Below are positions 53,775-63,882 of a DNA stretch of 64,000 nt, in pieces. The translations under genes were made by a program, and so were the position numbers. The notes below the pieces were generated by a model, which was given only the letters and a program-made list of their open reading frames with translations, made no database searches and was not told the DNA's origin. The stretch is from Hamiltosporidium tvaerminnensis (taxonomy: Eukaryota > Microsporidia > Dubosqiidae), in contig JAKIMF020000001.1 of the NCBI GenBank assembly GCA_022605425.2, positions 560,501-624,500 on the forward strand, given 5' to 3'. Position 1 is the stretch's first letter; every line of letters begins with the position of its first letter.

Positions 53775-55675
53775 CTTTCGATGAAGACCAGAGGAACAAT
53801 GAAAATTTTTTAGGAGTCAAAACTTTCTTACTTTTACTCCATTTTTGTAAGATTAATTTTAATGTAATAAAATCATGTAAAATAATATCCACTTATTCAA
53901 TAAAAGTTACAATGGTTTTAAGAACAGTGTACTTTGTGTCTTACATCGATGATTCTTCCTAAAAATATATTTTTAAATGTAATCAATTCAAGCTTAAGTA
54001 TTCTGTTGAAATCATGTTTTTTCTAAACCTTCTCAATCTCGACCATAAATTTTCGATTGTGTTTGTATGAATACCTGATTTTGATACAAAATATTTAGAA
54101 TGATTCACACTATTATAAGAAAAATATTGATTCTCTTTAAATATTGATAGATATGAACAATATCATTGGAATATACTGTACTTCCTGTAGATATGTTTAT
54201 ATACAGCATTTTTTAAAGCACCCAACTGTTCTATTTGGAATAATTTATATATAGAACCTCTTTGTCGTTCTCAAAATAGCTCTGAACACTCATTGTCGTC
54301 TAATTAGACGACCTAAATTATACTTTCTCTTGCCTATAACTTATTCATCTATTCATCTATTTCCACTATTTCTCCGGGTCCACCAATTTTCTCAGAGGAA
54401 TACAAGAAATAATTTTGTATTAGCAATCTTAAGTCTTTAATAGAGTCTCTTAAAGTTTATCTGAAAAAATATACATTGCTTTGATGACATCATATGACAA
54501 TTTAAATCTAAATAACGAAATGTTAAAAATCAAACCATGAATTCAAATTTTTAATTTTTAATTGCACTGAAGCAATATTCGGTATATTTCTTATCACAAA
54601 ATGTACAGCAGAAACGAATCTTTCCTAAAGAAAGAATTAAGCGGTTTAGGGTTCTATTACAAACAAAATATGATTCAACCAAATTGGGTTGTTCTAATAA
54701 AAAATGCACCTCTAAGTCACTGTCATTTCTTATTTGCGTTTTAAAGATTTGACAAATAGTTCACCATTGTTAACAAGTATCATATAAATAGAAAATTTAA
54801 TTACTTTTAAGTGAGAAATTTTAATGCGAGATTTAAATATTTATTAAGGTCGTAAATATTTTGTAATTTTTTATTGTAAATTGACAAAAAAGGGGTAAAA
54901 AGAATTTTGATCATAAAAAATTTTCATTTTCTCTTTTGTCTTCATCAGAAGTCCAATCGGTTTTTTTTTGTAAATCTTTGTTTTTTAAAATTTAAATTTT
55001 TTAATTTTTAATATTTCTAGTAGCTTTCTATTCAAATGTTTTTTTTCAATTGGTTTTTAAGGGAAATTTTAATGTTTCAAATAGTGTTTTAGATCAAAAT
55101 AATGATTTCTAAATATTTTTATTTTTCAAATATTTTTTAAGTGATTAATAAAGACTAGTTGATATTTAAAATGAAGATGGTTTTACATTAAGAATTGATT
55201 TATTTTTAATTTGATTTAGTTGATAAATTATTTCAATAATTATAGAATTTGTGTAAATTGTAGTTCTTAATATATTAAATTGGTTTATTGTAATTGTATA
55301 AGTTTTTTGTAATATCTTAAGAAAATGAAGTGATTTAAAGAAAAATGTGAGATTAGAGGAGTTTGAAATAAAAATAAAGAAAATTGAAGGGATATAAGCG
55401 AGATCTTGGTTTTTTAAACTAGAAATATATTTTTTAGGAAGAAATTTAATAAATTTATGAAAATAAAATTTAAGAAATATATTTCAATGATTTAGGTGAC
55501 ATTTATTTAGGGGAAATATAGAGAAATATAAATATTTTTTAATAATTTGATTAACATTTATTAAATTTGAGATAAATATGAGGAAAAAAAAAATTTAAGA
55601 AATATTTTTCAATGATTTGGTTGACATCATTTAAGTGAAATATAGGAATTAAGAAATATAAATACTAAATACAAA
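53775..55675. other. AT-rich intergenic region
   Basis: 1.9 kb without a supportable gene. Close to the thymidine kinase, a TTAAGAAATAT...CAATGATTTRGKTGACAT unit recurs twice (about 55470 and 55597). Confidence 0.4.
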
Positions 55676-55689
55676 AAGACCCTTCAAAA

Positions 55690-56289
55690 ATGGCCAAGTT
55701 ATACTTCAGATACGGAGCAGTTTCAAGTGCAAAAACACTTAATTTACTTGCAGTTTCTCACCAGTACAGACAGCAGGGAAAAGCAGTTGTAGTAATAAAA
55801 CCATCGATTGACACTCGTTTTAACATAAAAACAGTCCGATCAAGAGCTGGTCTTGAGACAGAAGCAGACATAATAATTCACCCGGAATGCAACATATTTG
55901 ATAAATTAAAAACGCACAAAAATATTTTTTGTGTTTTAGTTGATGAATCACAATTTTTCACCAAAGAGCATATAAATCAGCTACGAGATATAGTTGATAT
56001 ACGCGATATACCAGTTATTTGTTACGGACTACGTACTGATTTTAAAACGCATCTTTTTCCCGCGGTAGTTCGACTTTTTGAAATATGTGATGTTATTGAA
56101 GAAGTCAAATCTACATGCAGTTTCTGTAATAAAAAATCTACAATGAATTTAAAAAGTGTTGATGGTGTTTTTGTTACGCAAGGGCCCAGTATCGAAATGG
56201 GATGTGAAGAAAAGTATCTTCCTGCTTGTTATCCGTGTTTCAGAGAAAAAACAAGAACAGGTGTTTCTGAAACCAAAGATTCTCGTTGA
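55690..56289 (+). CDS. tdk: Bacterial-type thymidine kinase
   Basis: Salvages thymidine (ATP + thymidine to dTMP). Its 199 residues align best with bacterial TK1-fold enzymes: YFRYGAVSSAKT (P-loop, residues 5-16), DTR at 41-43, SRAGL (51-55), VLVDESQFFTKEHINQL (82-98; Asp85-Glu86), DIPVICYGLRTDF (106-118), a zinc-binding pair CSFC (143, 146) and a second CYPC (180, 183), where bacteria usually have C-x-x-H. The P-loop has Ala14 where Gly is usual (SGKT), though Lys15 and Thr16 are kept. Microsporidian thymidine kinases are reported as horizontally acquired from bacteria. ATG 55690 with CCC eight to ten bases upstream. It would let the parasite use host nucleosides. Confidence 0.93.
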   Translation: MAKLYFRYGAVSSAKTLNLLAVSHQYRQQGKAVVVIKPSIDTRFNIKTVRSRAGLETEADIIIHPECNIFDKLKTHKNIFCVLVDESQFFTKEHINQLRDIVDIRDIPVICYGLRTDFKTHLFPAVVRLFEICDVIEEVKSTCSFCNKKSTMNLKSVDGVFVTQGPSIEMGCEEKYLPACYPCFREKTRTGVSETKDSR

Positions 56290-56690
56290 TTTAATTAAAG
56301 GAAATAATTTATTTTTATTATTCTTCTTTCTGTTTATTGCGAAATATTTATTCTACAATTCTATTATAATTTAAAATTCAATTCTCGTAATTTTTTTATC
56401 TCAATGAAGTAAATTAAATTTTTAATTTAAAAATGCAAAATAATTAGAAATTATTTAAAATAGAAAGTAAAATCTTAATATAATTTAATAAACACAGCCA
56501 TTTATTTAATTAATATTTATTTGATATGTATTCATGATTTGAAAGTATTATTCTTATGTAAAATATACTATAATCTAATAATTAGGTGATGTATTATATC
56601 CTTATTTGTTTCTTTAGGCCATATTCCATTGATTCTATCTGGTATATGTTTAATTTTATATCCCTTATGTTTTTTAAATTTATATTAATT
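56290..56690. other. AT-rich spacer
   Basis: 3' flank of the thymidine kinase and possible 5' edge of a LINE relic. Confidence 0.3.
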
Positions 56691-56699
56691 TCTAATTTT

Positions 56700-57560
56700 T
56701 TATCAGAATATTTCCGGGGAGTGGAAGGTGTGTGTCAACACTGCAATCCGCCTAGAAAAACAGTATATTGTTTAGCGACTCGATGTGAGAAAATGTATGG
56801 AAAAGCTATGCTAGATGGCATAATTAAGTTGTACATGCATACACTTACTCCTATTAAAAAGATATCATTTTACGTCTTCAAAACGAATCAGAAGTCACAT
56901 AGTTCAATGAATTCTCGATAATGAGTATGCAGAGTTAAGAATGGACACCAGGATAAAATCTGATGTCAAGATTCGATCTAATAGGCCCGATACATTTATT
57001 TCAGATAAGAGGAAAAAAATAAGATAACCCTCATTGAAGTAGGAATCACTTCCCAAGCCTTACTGCAAACAGTTGAAACGGAGAAACTTAGAAAGTATGC
57101 CCTGCTAGCCAATTATTTAGGTTTTATATATAAGTGCATGTCGAGATAATCCCGTATATGATGATTTGGGATGATATTGTAGCAAAATATCATAAGCCTT
57201 ATGTTAAAAGACTACAAATACCCATGAATGTAGAGACATATATACAATCCATCGTACACAAGAAGACGGTCAAAACAATTCTTTTGATCGACCAAGAGGA
57301 TTCATGTCGAGACTAAATGCCAAAGCAAACTGATATCGTTTGTCAACAATAGTATGTAAGAAGTTGAGATGCATGAGCAACCAACACCCTCTTTAAAGCA
57401 AATAGACAACGGAGAAGACTGTGTTAAAACATAAAATACAAAAAACATTTTACCTCTTATTTTTTTTTGTCTAACCACAGTCAGGAACCGAAAATAGACA
57501 TAAAAGAAGAATCTGATTTATAAGAAGGCTTTAAAATGGTTAAAATAGTGCCAAAAAAAG
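56700..57560 (+). mobile_element. LINE relic (zinc finger to tail)
   Basis: Codes in pieces for EGVCQHCNPPRKTVYCLATR, then after indels NEYAEL, SDVKIRSNRPDTF, ITLIEVGITSQ, VEIIPYMMIWDDI, VETYIQSIVHKKTV and an acidic tail region. The zinc-finger His is changed to Tyr (VYCLATRC). Several frameshifts. Confidence 0.7.
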
Positions 57561-57564
57561 TTAA

Positions 57565-58230
57565 AAACGACAAAATTTGTTAAATTATAATTTTATTAGT
57601 TATATTCAATCTTTCTTGTATTTAATTTAAATTTCAAAATTTTGTCATTTTACTTGCTCTTTTTGCTTCCCTCTAAGAGTTTATTCCGCAAAACAAGCAA
57701 AAATATAGTTTTATTTCCGAACTTTGTGTGATATATCCATCAAGATGGTACTTTACTTTTTGCAAGTTCTAACATTTGGCAAAAGGAGTCAATATAAAAA
57801 CAACATATTTGAAATCAAAGAGAACAAAACTTTCCAAAATCCCAAATATCAAATATCTTTAAAATAATATTAAAAACAAAATATATTTATGAAAAAATTG
57901 AAGTTTTTTTTTAAATATCGAAAAAAAGTCTTGAAAAAATAAAATAACTACTTTTAGTAAATTAAAATTTTGATCAACCGATCAAAATTTTTTTTAGAAA
58001 GTTCTAAAAATATGATCGGTTTGAATAAGATAATGTTTTTTTAAGTTATAGCAAAATTAAAAAGAGAACAACGAATTAATTTTTTTTATTGAGCATTATT
58101 GGAAGTTACATTAAATATAAAAAATTATTAAATATTATTTAAATTTTCGGCTTTTTTATTAATTATCTTTTATGGCAATATTTTTTTGTTCTTAATTTAT
58201 CAAATTCGTATCAATTTTTTTTACGATAAA
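57565..58230. other. AT-rich spacer
   Basis: No gene. A GATCAAAATTTT/AAATTTTGATC inverted pair occurs at about 57960-57990. Confidence 0.35.
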
Positions 58231-58255
58231 TATGTATAAATATAAAAGAAGGAAA

Positions 58256-58264
58256 CCCATCCCC
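58256..58264 (+). promoter_or_regulatory. CCC signal that decides the start of the secreted protein
   Basis: CCCATCCCC ends three bases before ATG 58268. No such signal precedes the in-frame ATG at 58232. Confidence 0.5.
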
Positions 58265-58267
58265 AAT

Positions 58268-60110
58268 ATGAATGTTCTTTCTATTTTGGTTTTCATATTA
58301 GATATATATGCAACAGAGAAAAAAAAAGATGAAAATTTTTCTAAAAATCCAAGCAGTAGTGATTCAACGCAAAGAGAGGCAGAATCGAGCACTAAATTTT
58401 CAAAAAAGAAACTTCCCGATATTCTAATTCATCAAGAATTAATTGAGGATGTAAAACTTTTATTTTCTACATATGAAAAAGCGGATAGTATCGGACTAAA
58501 ATTGTATCAATGGTTTAAAGAGTTATTTGACAATGATTATTATACAAAAGAAATATGTACAATTCTAAAAGAAGCACTAAAAAAAAATGAAAGCTCTTTT
58601 AGCGGTCAAAATATGATCATTGGCCTTGATACGGTATATTATGAATTTCTTGATCAAGTTGTTATAATATTTCATGATTTCTGCAAAAAAAAAGCGAATA
58701 AACCTAAATTTGAAAGATCACAAAAATTCTTTAATCATGTTATTCATAATTTAATAGAATATTACAACAAGTCTAGGGGAGATTTAAGTTCTGTGGTATC
58801 GACAACCATTCTTCTTGAAATAGCAAAATCGAAACAAAAATTCTTGGAGCAAAAACAGCTTAATATTCATCAATATATTTTAAAACAACTAGAATTAAAC
58901 AAATCAAGAGAAAAATTTATGGTTATTTTACATTTATATAAATTTGTTTGTCGATTTCTTTCAGAGATATTAGCGCATTTTAGTACAAATAACAAAATTT
59001 TTGAATTTTTTGAGGATTATGATTTAAAATATCTTGAAACCACTGAAGGGGAAAATTCGAAATCTATCTTTAAAAGATTCATGATAAAAACCAGAGCTAC
59101 TTCTTATGAATCATGCTTTCTCGATAATGTCATGTGCAAATTTAGTAGGCATATACCATATCTTAAAGCCAATAAAATATTTTTTGATCCGAAAATTGAT
59201 ATCAAAGATGAGAAAAATTTTCCGCCCGGTATGTTTAATTTAGATTCGTCCAATATTTTTCAAATTAGTTCAGCCATAATCAAAGAACCAAGTGCACCCA
59301 AAGAGGAGAAGGCAGAATTTTCGAGTGCAAAAATCGTCTCATCCAACCACACTCAAATATCTGATTTGGTACAGAAAATAACAGATAAGGAAATGCAACC
59401 AGAAAAAAACGACCGAAACAACTGTTCTCGGATATATTTATTTTTAGATTTTAAAAGATATTTCGAAACCAGTTTCTTGTTCAAATTTATTAATCTAGTT
59501 TGTGATGAGTTTGAAATGAAAAATGATGACTATCAAAGAATTTTGATAGCAAGTCGAATATATCTAAGCAAAAATCCCGAAGTTCACAAAAATATCAAAG
59601 AGCAGCCAGAATATTTTAATATACTCTACAAGATTTTAGAAAAACTTAAAGAATACCAGTTTTCCGTATGTATTGTATATTACAATAAATTTTATGTTAA
59701 CTTCTCACAAGCGTGCAAAAATTCGAAATGAACCTTCTATCAAAAAAAATGAAACCAGCAGTTTTCAACCTGCAAAATCTAGTCTAAATCAAGGAATTCA
59801 TACTCAAAATTTTGACAAGGCCCCTGTTAATTCTGAAAATAAATCAGAAAAGAGGCGTTTAGAACCCCAAAACCCCGAAAAATTAAAAAAAATATCCGAG
59901 TTTCAGAAAGAAGTTTTAGACAAATTGATTGATGAATTTAACATAAAAACATATTATTTTTTCTATGAGCTTTTTAAGCCTTCAACAGTTGATTTTTCTA
60001 GCGAAATAAGTGCTTTCACAAGACTGCAAATATTTGGGTGCAAAATTGAATTTATATTTCTAAAAAATGAAATTTCTCAAACGGAAGAGGAAAACTTAAA
60101 TGAATCCTAA
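58268..60110 (+). CDS. Predicted secreted hypothetical protein (apparent frameshift)
   Basis: The open frame begins at 58232, but I choose ATG 58268: it is preceded by CCC (58256-58258) and CCCC (58261-58264), and it exposes a signal-peptide-like N terminus, MNVLSILVFILDIYA, followed by a charged TEKKKDENFS. The body is helical, rich in Lys/Phe/Ile, with no known domain (QELIEDVKLLFSTYEKADS, DFCKKKANKPKFERSQKFF). The first frame ends at TGA 59731-59729 after QACKNSK. The next frame continues as NEPSIKKNETSSFQ...KISEFQKEVLDKLIDEFNIK to 60110. Removing one A from an A5 run at about 59718 would join them, and the overlap is 20 codons. It may be a host-interface protein, which is an inference from the signal peptide only. 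Confidence 0.6.
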
Positions 60111-61195
60111 CTTCTTATTTATTTTTAAAATTATAAGCGTTTATTTTTTATTCCCTACGTGCGTCATAATAAAGATTATTTTACTATTTCATTAAAAAAT
60201 TATGTTTTTTTATTTTTAATTTATTTACGATTTTGAAAAAAAAAGTCAATACTTTGTCTTATTTAAGAAATGTTTCATTTTATCTTTTAAATTATGTTAA
60301 TTTTCACATTTTTTACTAGTCAGTTATATAACAGACTAAATATTTTGATATGAAGAAATATTTTTTTGAAAATTGTCTATATTTATATTCTTATGTAAAT
60401 AATGATCTTCATATCTTTTAGCATGTAATTAATGATATCGAATAGGTTTGCAATTACTCATTCATTGGGAGATTAAAGGAAAAGTAAACGAATCCTTTAA
60501 CCGAGAATACTGTCCAGAATAAAGTAGTAAAGAATAATTATCTTGCCTAAACATCAATTTATAAATAATGAAAACCTATTTTGCATATAATATTTAGTGT
60601 CTTAAGCTATATTACTTTTCCCCGGGCCATACCACCTGTATTACTTTTTATAATTTCCTATAAAATTATAAAATAGTCTAAAACTAACACAAAATCCGCC
60701 AGAAAAGGCAGACATCAAAGTCTTGGACATTAAAAAATAACATACTTTAATTATTGTCTTTAATTGCAGTTTTTACATTGCAGTAATATTAATTCTTATG
60801 AAAATTTATTTTACTCTATACCATACGACCCCCTTTCACGCATTTTAAAAGATCACTCTCCTTACGCCATGCAAAATTCCCTTTTAAAAAATTACTAAAA
60901 GGTTTAACAAAAATATAGTATATTATTCGTTCTCCCAGCTACTTTAATATACTCTCTTGCCACATTCTGCAAAAAGAGTAAAGCAATGAATAAAAATATT
61001 AAAATGAGACCAAATATGGGTAATTTTTTTTTGAAAAATATATTTGGGTAGCTTAGATGTTATATTTTGTATGTTTCTTTAATTTTTGTTAAATATGAAG
61101 TGTCATATAATAGAAGAAAGGTAAAAAAATCAAATACAAGATATAAATCAAATATTATACTTTATAAAATTTTGGTTTGAAATGTTTTTTTATTC
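60111..61195. other. AT-rich spacer
   Basis: No gene recognised. Confidence 0.35.
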
Positions 61196-61199
61196 TTCT

Positions 61200-62115
61200 A
61201 TCCAGATTCATCAGCCTCTTTAATTACTTAGCACATTTTCAAATAGGACTCTTATTTTATGTTTACTTCCGGCTCCTTTAAAATTGTTCCTCTATCTGAA
61301 ATAAGAGGTATATAATTTCTAATTTAACCTATTTAACACCATCTTGCTCGTTATTTGCTTGTCTTAAACAGTCTTTAATTTCTTTTGCAGCTCAGCTGTT
61401 TTTATAGCACATATTGGCGCTCTTGGCTAGCACCTTTCGGTGTTTCGTTCTGGCTCAAGTCTTCTTCATCAATCAAAAGAAATTATTCCGCCTTTATCTC
61501 GAGCCTTTCGATTCAATATATGACTCTACATTCATGGGTATTCGCAGTCTTTAAAATACATCTTTTGGTGTTTTGTCACAATACCTTCCCAGGTTATAAG
61601 ATAACAACTTCTTTCGACACCACACTTATAAATAAGTCCCAAGTCATTGGCTAATAAGTCAAATTCCTAGGTTTTTCAGTTTCAACTATTTCAAGTGAAT
61701 TTTGAGAAATATTTCGATTTGAAAGAGTGTTATCATGTTTTTCTTATCCAAAATATATATTTCGAGTCTATTATTTAGAATTTTGACATATGTTTTTATC
61801 CCGATGTTCACTCTAATCTTTACATACTCGCTATCATTAATTTTTTGAATCAAGTGGCATCCAATTTATTTTTAAGACACAAGTATATCATATTTAGCAG
61901 AATCAAATGCATATGTCGTACCAGTTCGTATTTCGAGCGGGATGCCCTTAACTAAACTTTTTTTTACTTTGGTCAAATAGTCTACTGTTTCTTGGATAGA
62001 TTGCATTCTTGAAATAAAACTACTGGTCACAAGAATGCATTTTTATTCTGAATATGGCAGAACACTTCACTACTGCATATAGGGAATATATTTAATCTAG
62101 ATAAATTTATGTACT
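61200..62115 (-). mobile_element. LINE relic (zinc finger to tail)
   Basis: Minus-strand match to 7165-8133 over its length. CTGAAATAAGAGG tail region at about 61296, AGTCTTCTTCATCAATCAAAAG at about 61458, TTCATGGGTATTCGCAGTCTT at about 61531, CACACTTATAAATAAGTCCCAAGTCATTGGC at about 61620, and the ATATGGCAGAACACTT block at about 62053, ending near the same point as the 8.1-kb copy. All frames are broken. Confidence 0.7.
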
Positions 62116-62137
62116 AAAGTATTATATTTTTATATTT

Positions 62138-62216
62138 TATTTCACCATTATCGGTGCTACAGTCCCTGTAGAACCTTGGCCGCCGCAGAAACGTCAGTTC
62201 GCCATTCTTCCCGAAA
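62138..62216 (-). mobile_element. Short 5'-truncated SINE-like insertion with 11-bp target duplication
   Basis: Clearly GC-richer 79-base block. On the minus strand it ends TTCTACAGGGACTGTAGCACC then GATAATGGTGAAATAAAA. TTTTTATATTT flanks it exactly on both sides (62127-62137 and 62217-62227). The GCTACAGTCCC core (62156-62166, plus strand) matches GCTACAGCCCC at 3134-3144. Confidence 0.55.
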
Positions 62217-62227
62217 TTTTTATATTT

Positions 62228-62680
62228 CTAAACGTTAATTTTTAAAAAAATTCAGTGTTTCGAGTTCTTGTTAAAATGTTTTTAAAGGTTGACTAAAGAT
62301 CCAAACCAAATCAAGGGATATTTTTAAGAAGTGTTTATTGTTTTATTATTTAAGCACACAAGATCAATTGCAACTAAGTTATTTAAAGACATTGTTAAAT
62401 AATGATAATTTAAAAAATTAAATTGAAAATAGAAACTAGATTTATTATTTCTTTCCATCTCATCCACGTTTTTAGTTACTTTTCACCTCTTTTTTGAACT
62501 AAAAACTAAGTTTAATTTAAATTTGTTGATTATGCTTATATTTTTACTTGTGTCGTTCCCCATATTTCTTGTAGTTAAGGGAAATCCATTTAATAATAAT
62601 TTGATTCTGTCTATGTTTTTGTTTGCTGTATTCTATATTTTTCCATATTTTAAGAAAATTTATTTATTATTTTTTTTACT
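62228..62680. other. Upstream region of the V-ATPase d gene
   Basis: AT-rich; no gene. Ends in a T-rich stretch and the CCC start signal. Confidence 0.35.
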
Positions 62681-62686
62681 TTGACT

Positions 62687-62692
62687 CCCTCC
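62687..62692 (+). promoter_or_regulatory. CCC signal that decides the V-ATPase d start
   Basis: CCC at 62687-62689 lies three bases before ATG 62693. The open frame four codons longer starts with TTG and is rejected. Confidence 0.5.
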
Positions 62693-63721
62693 ATGGATTC
62701 AAGCTATACAAATTTTGAAAAATATGGAAGTCTTATAGCAGAAATACATGGTAAAGTATCTTCTATGCTACAACAATCAGATTATGAATCATTAGAACAA
62801 TGTGAAACAGTAGAAGACATGGTAGTAAGATTATCGCATACTTCATATGCGTCATATTTATCCGAAGAACTTCAATTTAATAAAAAAGAATTTTTAAAAA
62901 GATTAAACAAATCTTTTTACAATGAATTTATGTATATGTACAGGAATTCAGAAAATGATTTGAAACTTCTTTTAAATTATTTTATTGAAGTTATAAAAAT
63001 ACAAAATTTTATATTTCTATTGGCCAGTAAATCTGAAGATCCAGATTTAAAATGTATGGAAGAAATCGATATGTTGGGGAATTTTAATGAACTTGATGCT
63101 ATAAAAATATCTGCTGATATGTCTGATGTTTACAAATTTTGTGTTGAAAGTACTTTTCTAAAGAAATATTATGATAAAGTTTATATTGAAAAGGAATTTG
63201 CAAAAAATGACTGGCAAATAATTCAAAGTACATTTTTTAAAAACCACATTGAAAATTTTTACGACCAAATAAATAATCTCGATACCATGGATTATATGAA
63301 AGAAATACTTAAATACGAAGGAGACAGAAAAATTATTGAATTGACTATAAATACTTTAGATTCTGTTGATATTGTTGATAAGAAACGTATAGATTTATAT
63401 CCAACTGTATGTTCCTTTGATAGAGGTTCTATTTGTAAGATGAGTGAGTGTACCTCAATGGAAAGTATTAGAGATGTACTATGTGGTCACCCTATGTATA
63501 AAAAAATCGTTATGTACGAAGACAACGATTTTATGAAGAACTTATTTGATTTAGAAATAAAAAACTATCTTTCATCTTTAAGTGAATTCAATGATCTAAG
63601 CTGCACTTATTGCTATTTTAAATTGAAAGAAAGAGAAATTAAGAATATCATGTGGATTGCTGAATGTATTTCTCATGAAAATAAAGAAGGAATGAAAGAT
63701 GTAATGGTTATTGAAAATTAA
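62693..63721 (+). CDS. VMA6: V-type proton ATPase subunit d (Vma6)
   Basis: Peripheral subunit of the membrane V0 sector that links the c-ring to the central rotor stalk in vacuolar-type proton pumps. The 342 residues begin MDSSYTNFEKYGSLIAEIHG. They carry the family signature DYESLEQCETVEDMVVRLSH (about 29-48) with TSYASYL, the helical LNYFIEVIKIQNFIFLLASK region, DRKIIELTINTLDS, and the C-terminal KEREIKNIMWIAECISHENK (compare ERNIVWIAECI in animals and yeast). Length is in the family's usual range (about 340-350). The start at 62693 rests on the CCC signal. Confidence 0.92.
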   Translation: MDSSYTNFEKYGSLIAEIHGKVSSMLQQSDYESLEQCETVEDMVVRLSHTSYASYLSEELQFNKKEFLKRLNKSFYNEFMYMYRNSENDLKLLLNYFIEVIKIQNFIFLLASKSEDPDLKCMEEIDMLGNFNELDAIKISADMSDVYKFCVESTFLKKYYDKVYIEKEFAKNDWQIIQSTFFKNHIENFYDQINNLDTMDYMKEILKYEGDRKIIELTINTLDSVDIVDKKRIDLYPTVCSFDRGSICKMSECTSMESIRDVLCGHPMYKKIVMYEDNDFMKNLFDLEIKNYLSSLSEFNDLSCTYCYFKLKEREIKNIMWIAECISHENKEGMKDVMVIEN

Positions 63722-63882
63722 ATGTTTTTTTTAGTATTTTTAATGTCATTTATTAAGGAAGAAAAGAGATATGTAATAGTTATTGAAAATTAAATGTTTT
63801 TTTAGTATTTTTAATGTCATTTATTAAGGAAGAAAAGAGATATGTAATAGTTATTGAAAATTAAATGTTTTTTTAGTATTTT
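63690..63882 (+). repeat. ~71-bp tandem duplication starting inside the V-ATPase d 3' end
   Basis: GTAATRGTTATTGAAAATTAAATG plus TTTTTTTAGTATTTTTAATG and TCATTTATTAAGGAAGAAAA recur about 2.7 times. The first unit contains the last codons and stop of the gene; the downstream units repeat the stop and trailer outside the coding region. Confidence 0.8.

Noticed and set aside
57960-57990. GATCAAAATTTT inverted pair as a terminator or mobile element end
   Set aside because: Short palindromes of this kind are expected in such AT-rich DNA, and nothing nearby supports a function.
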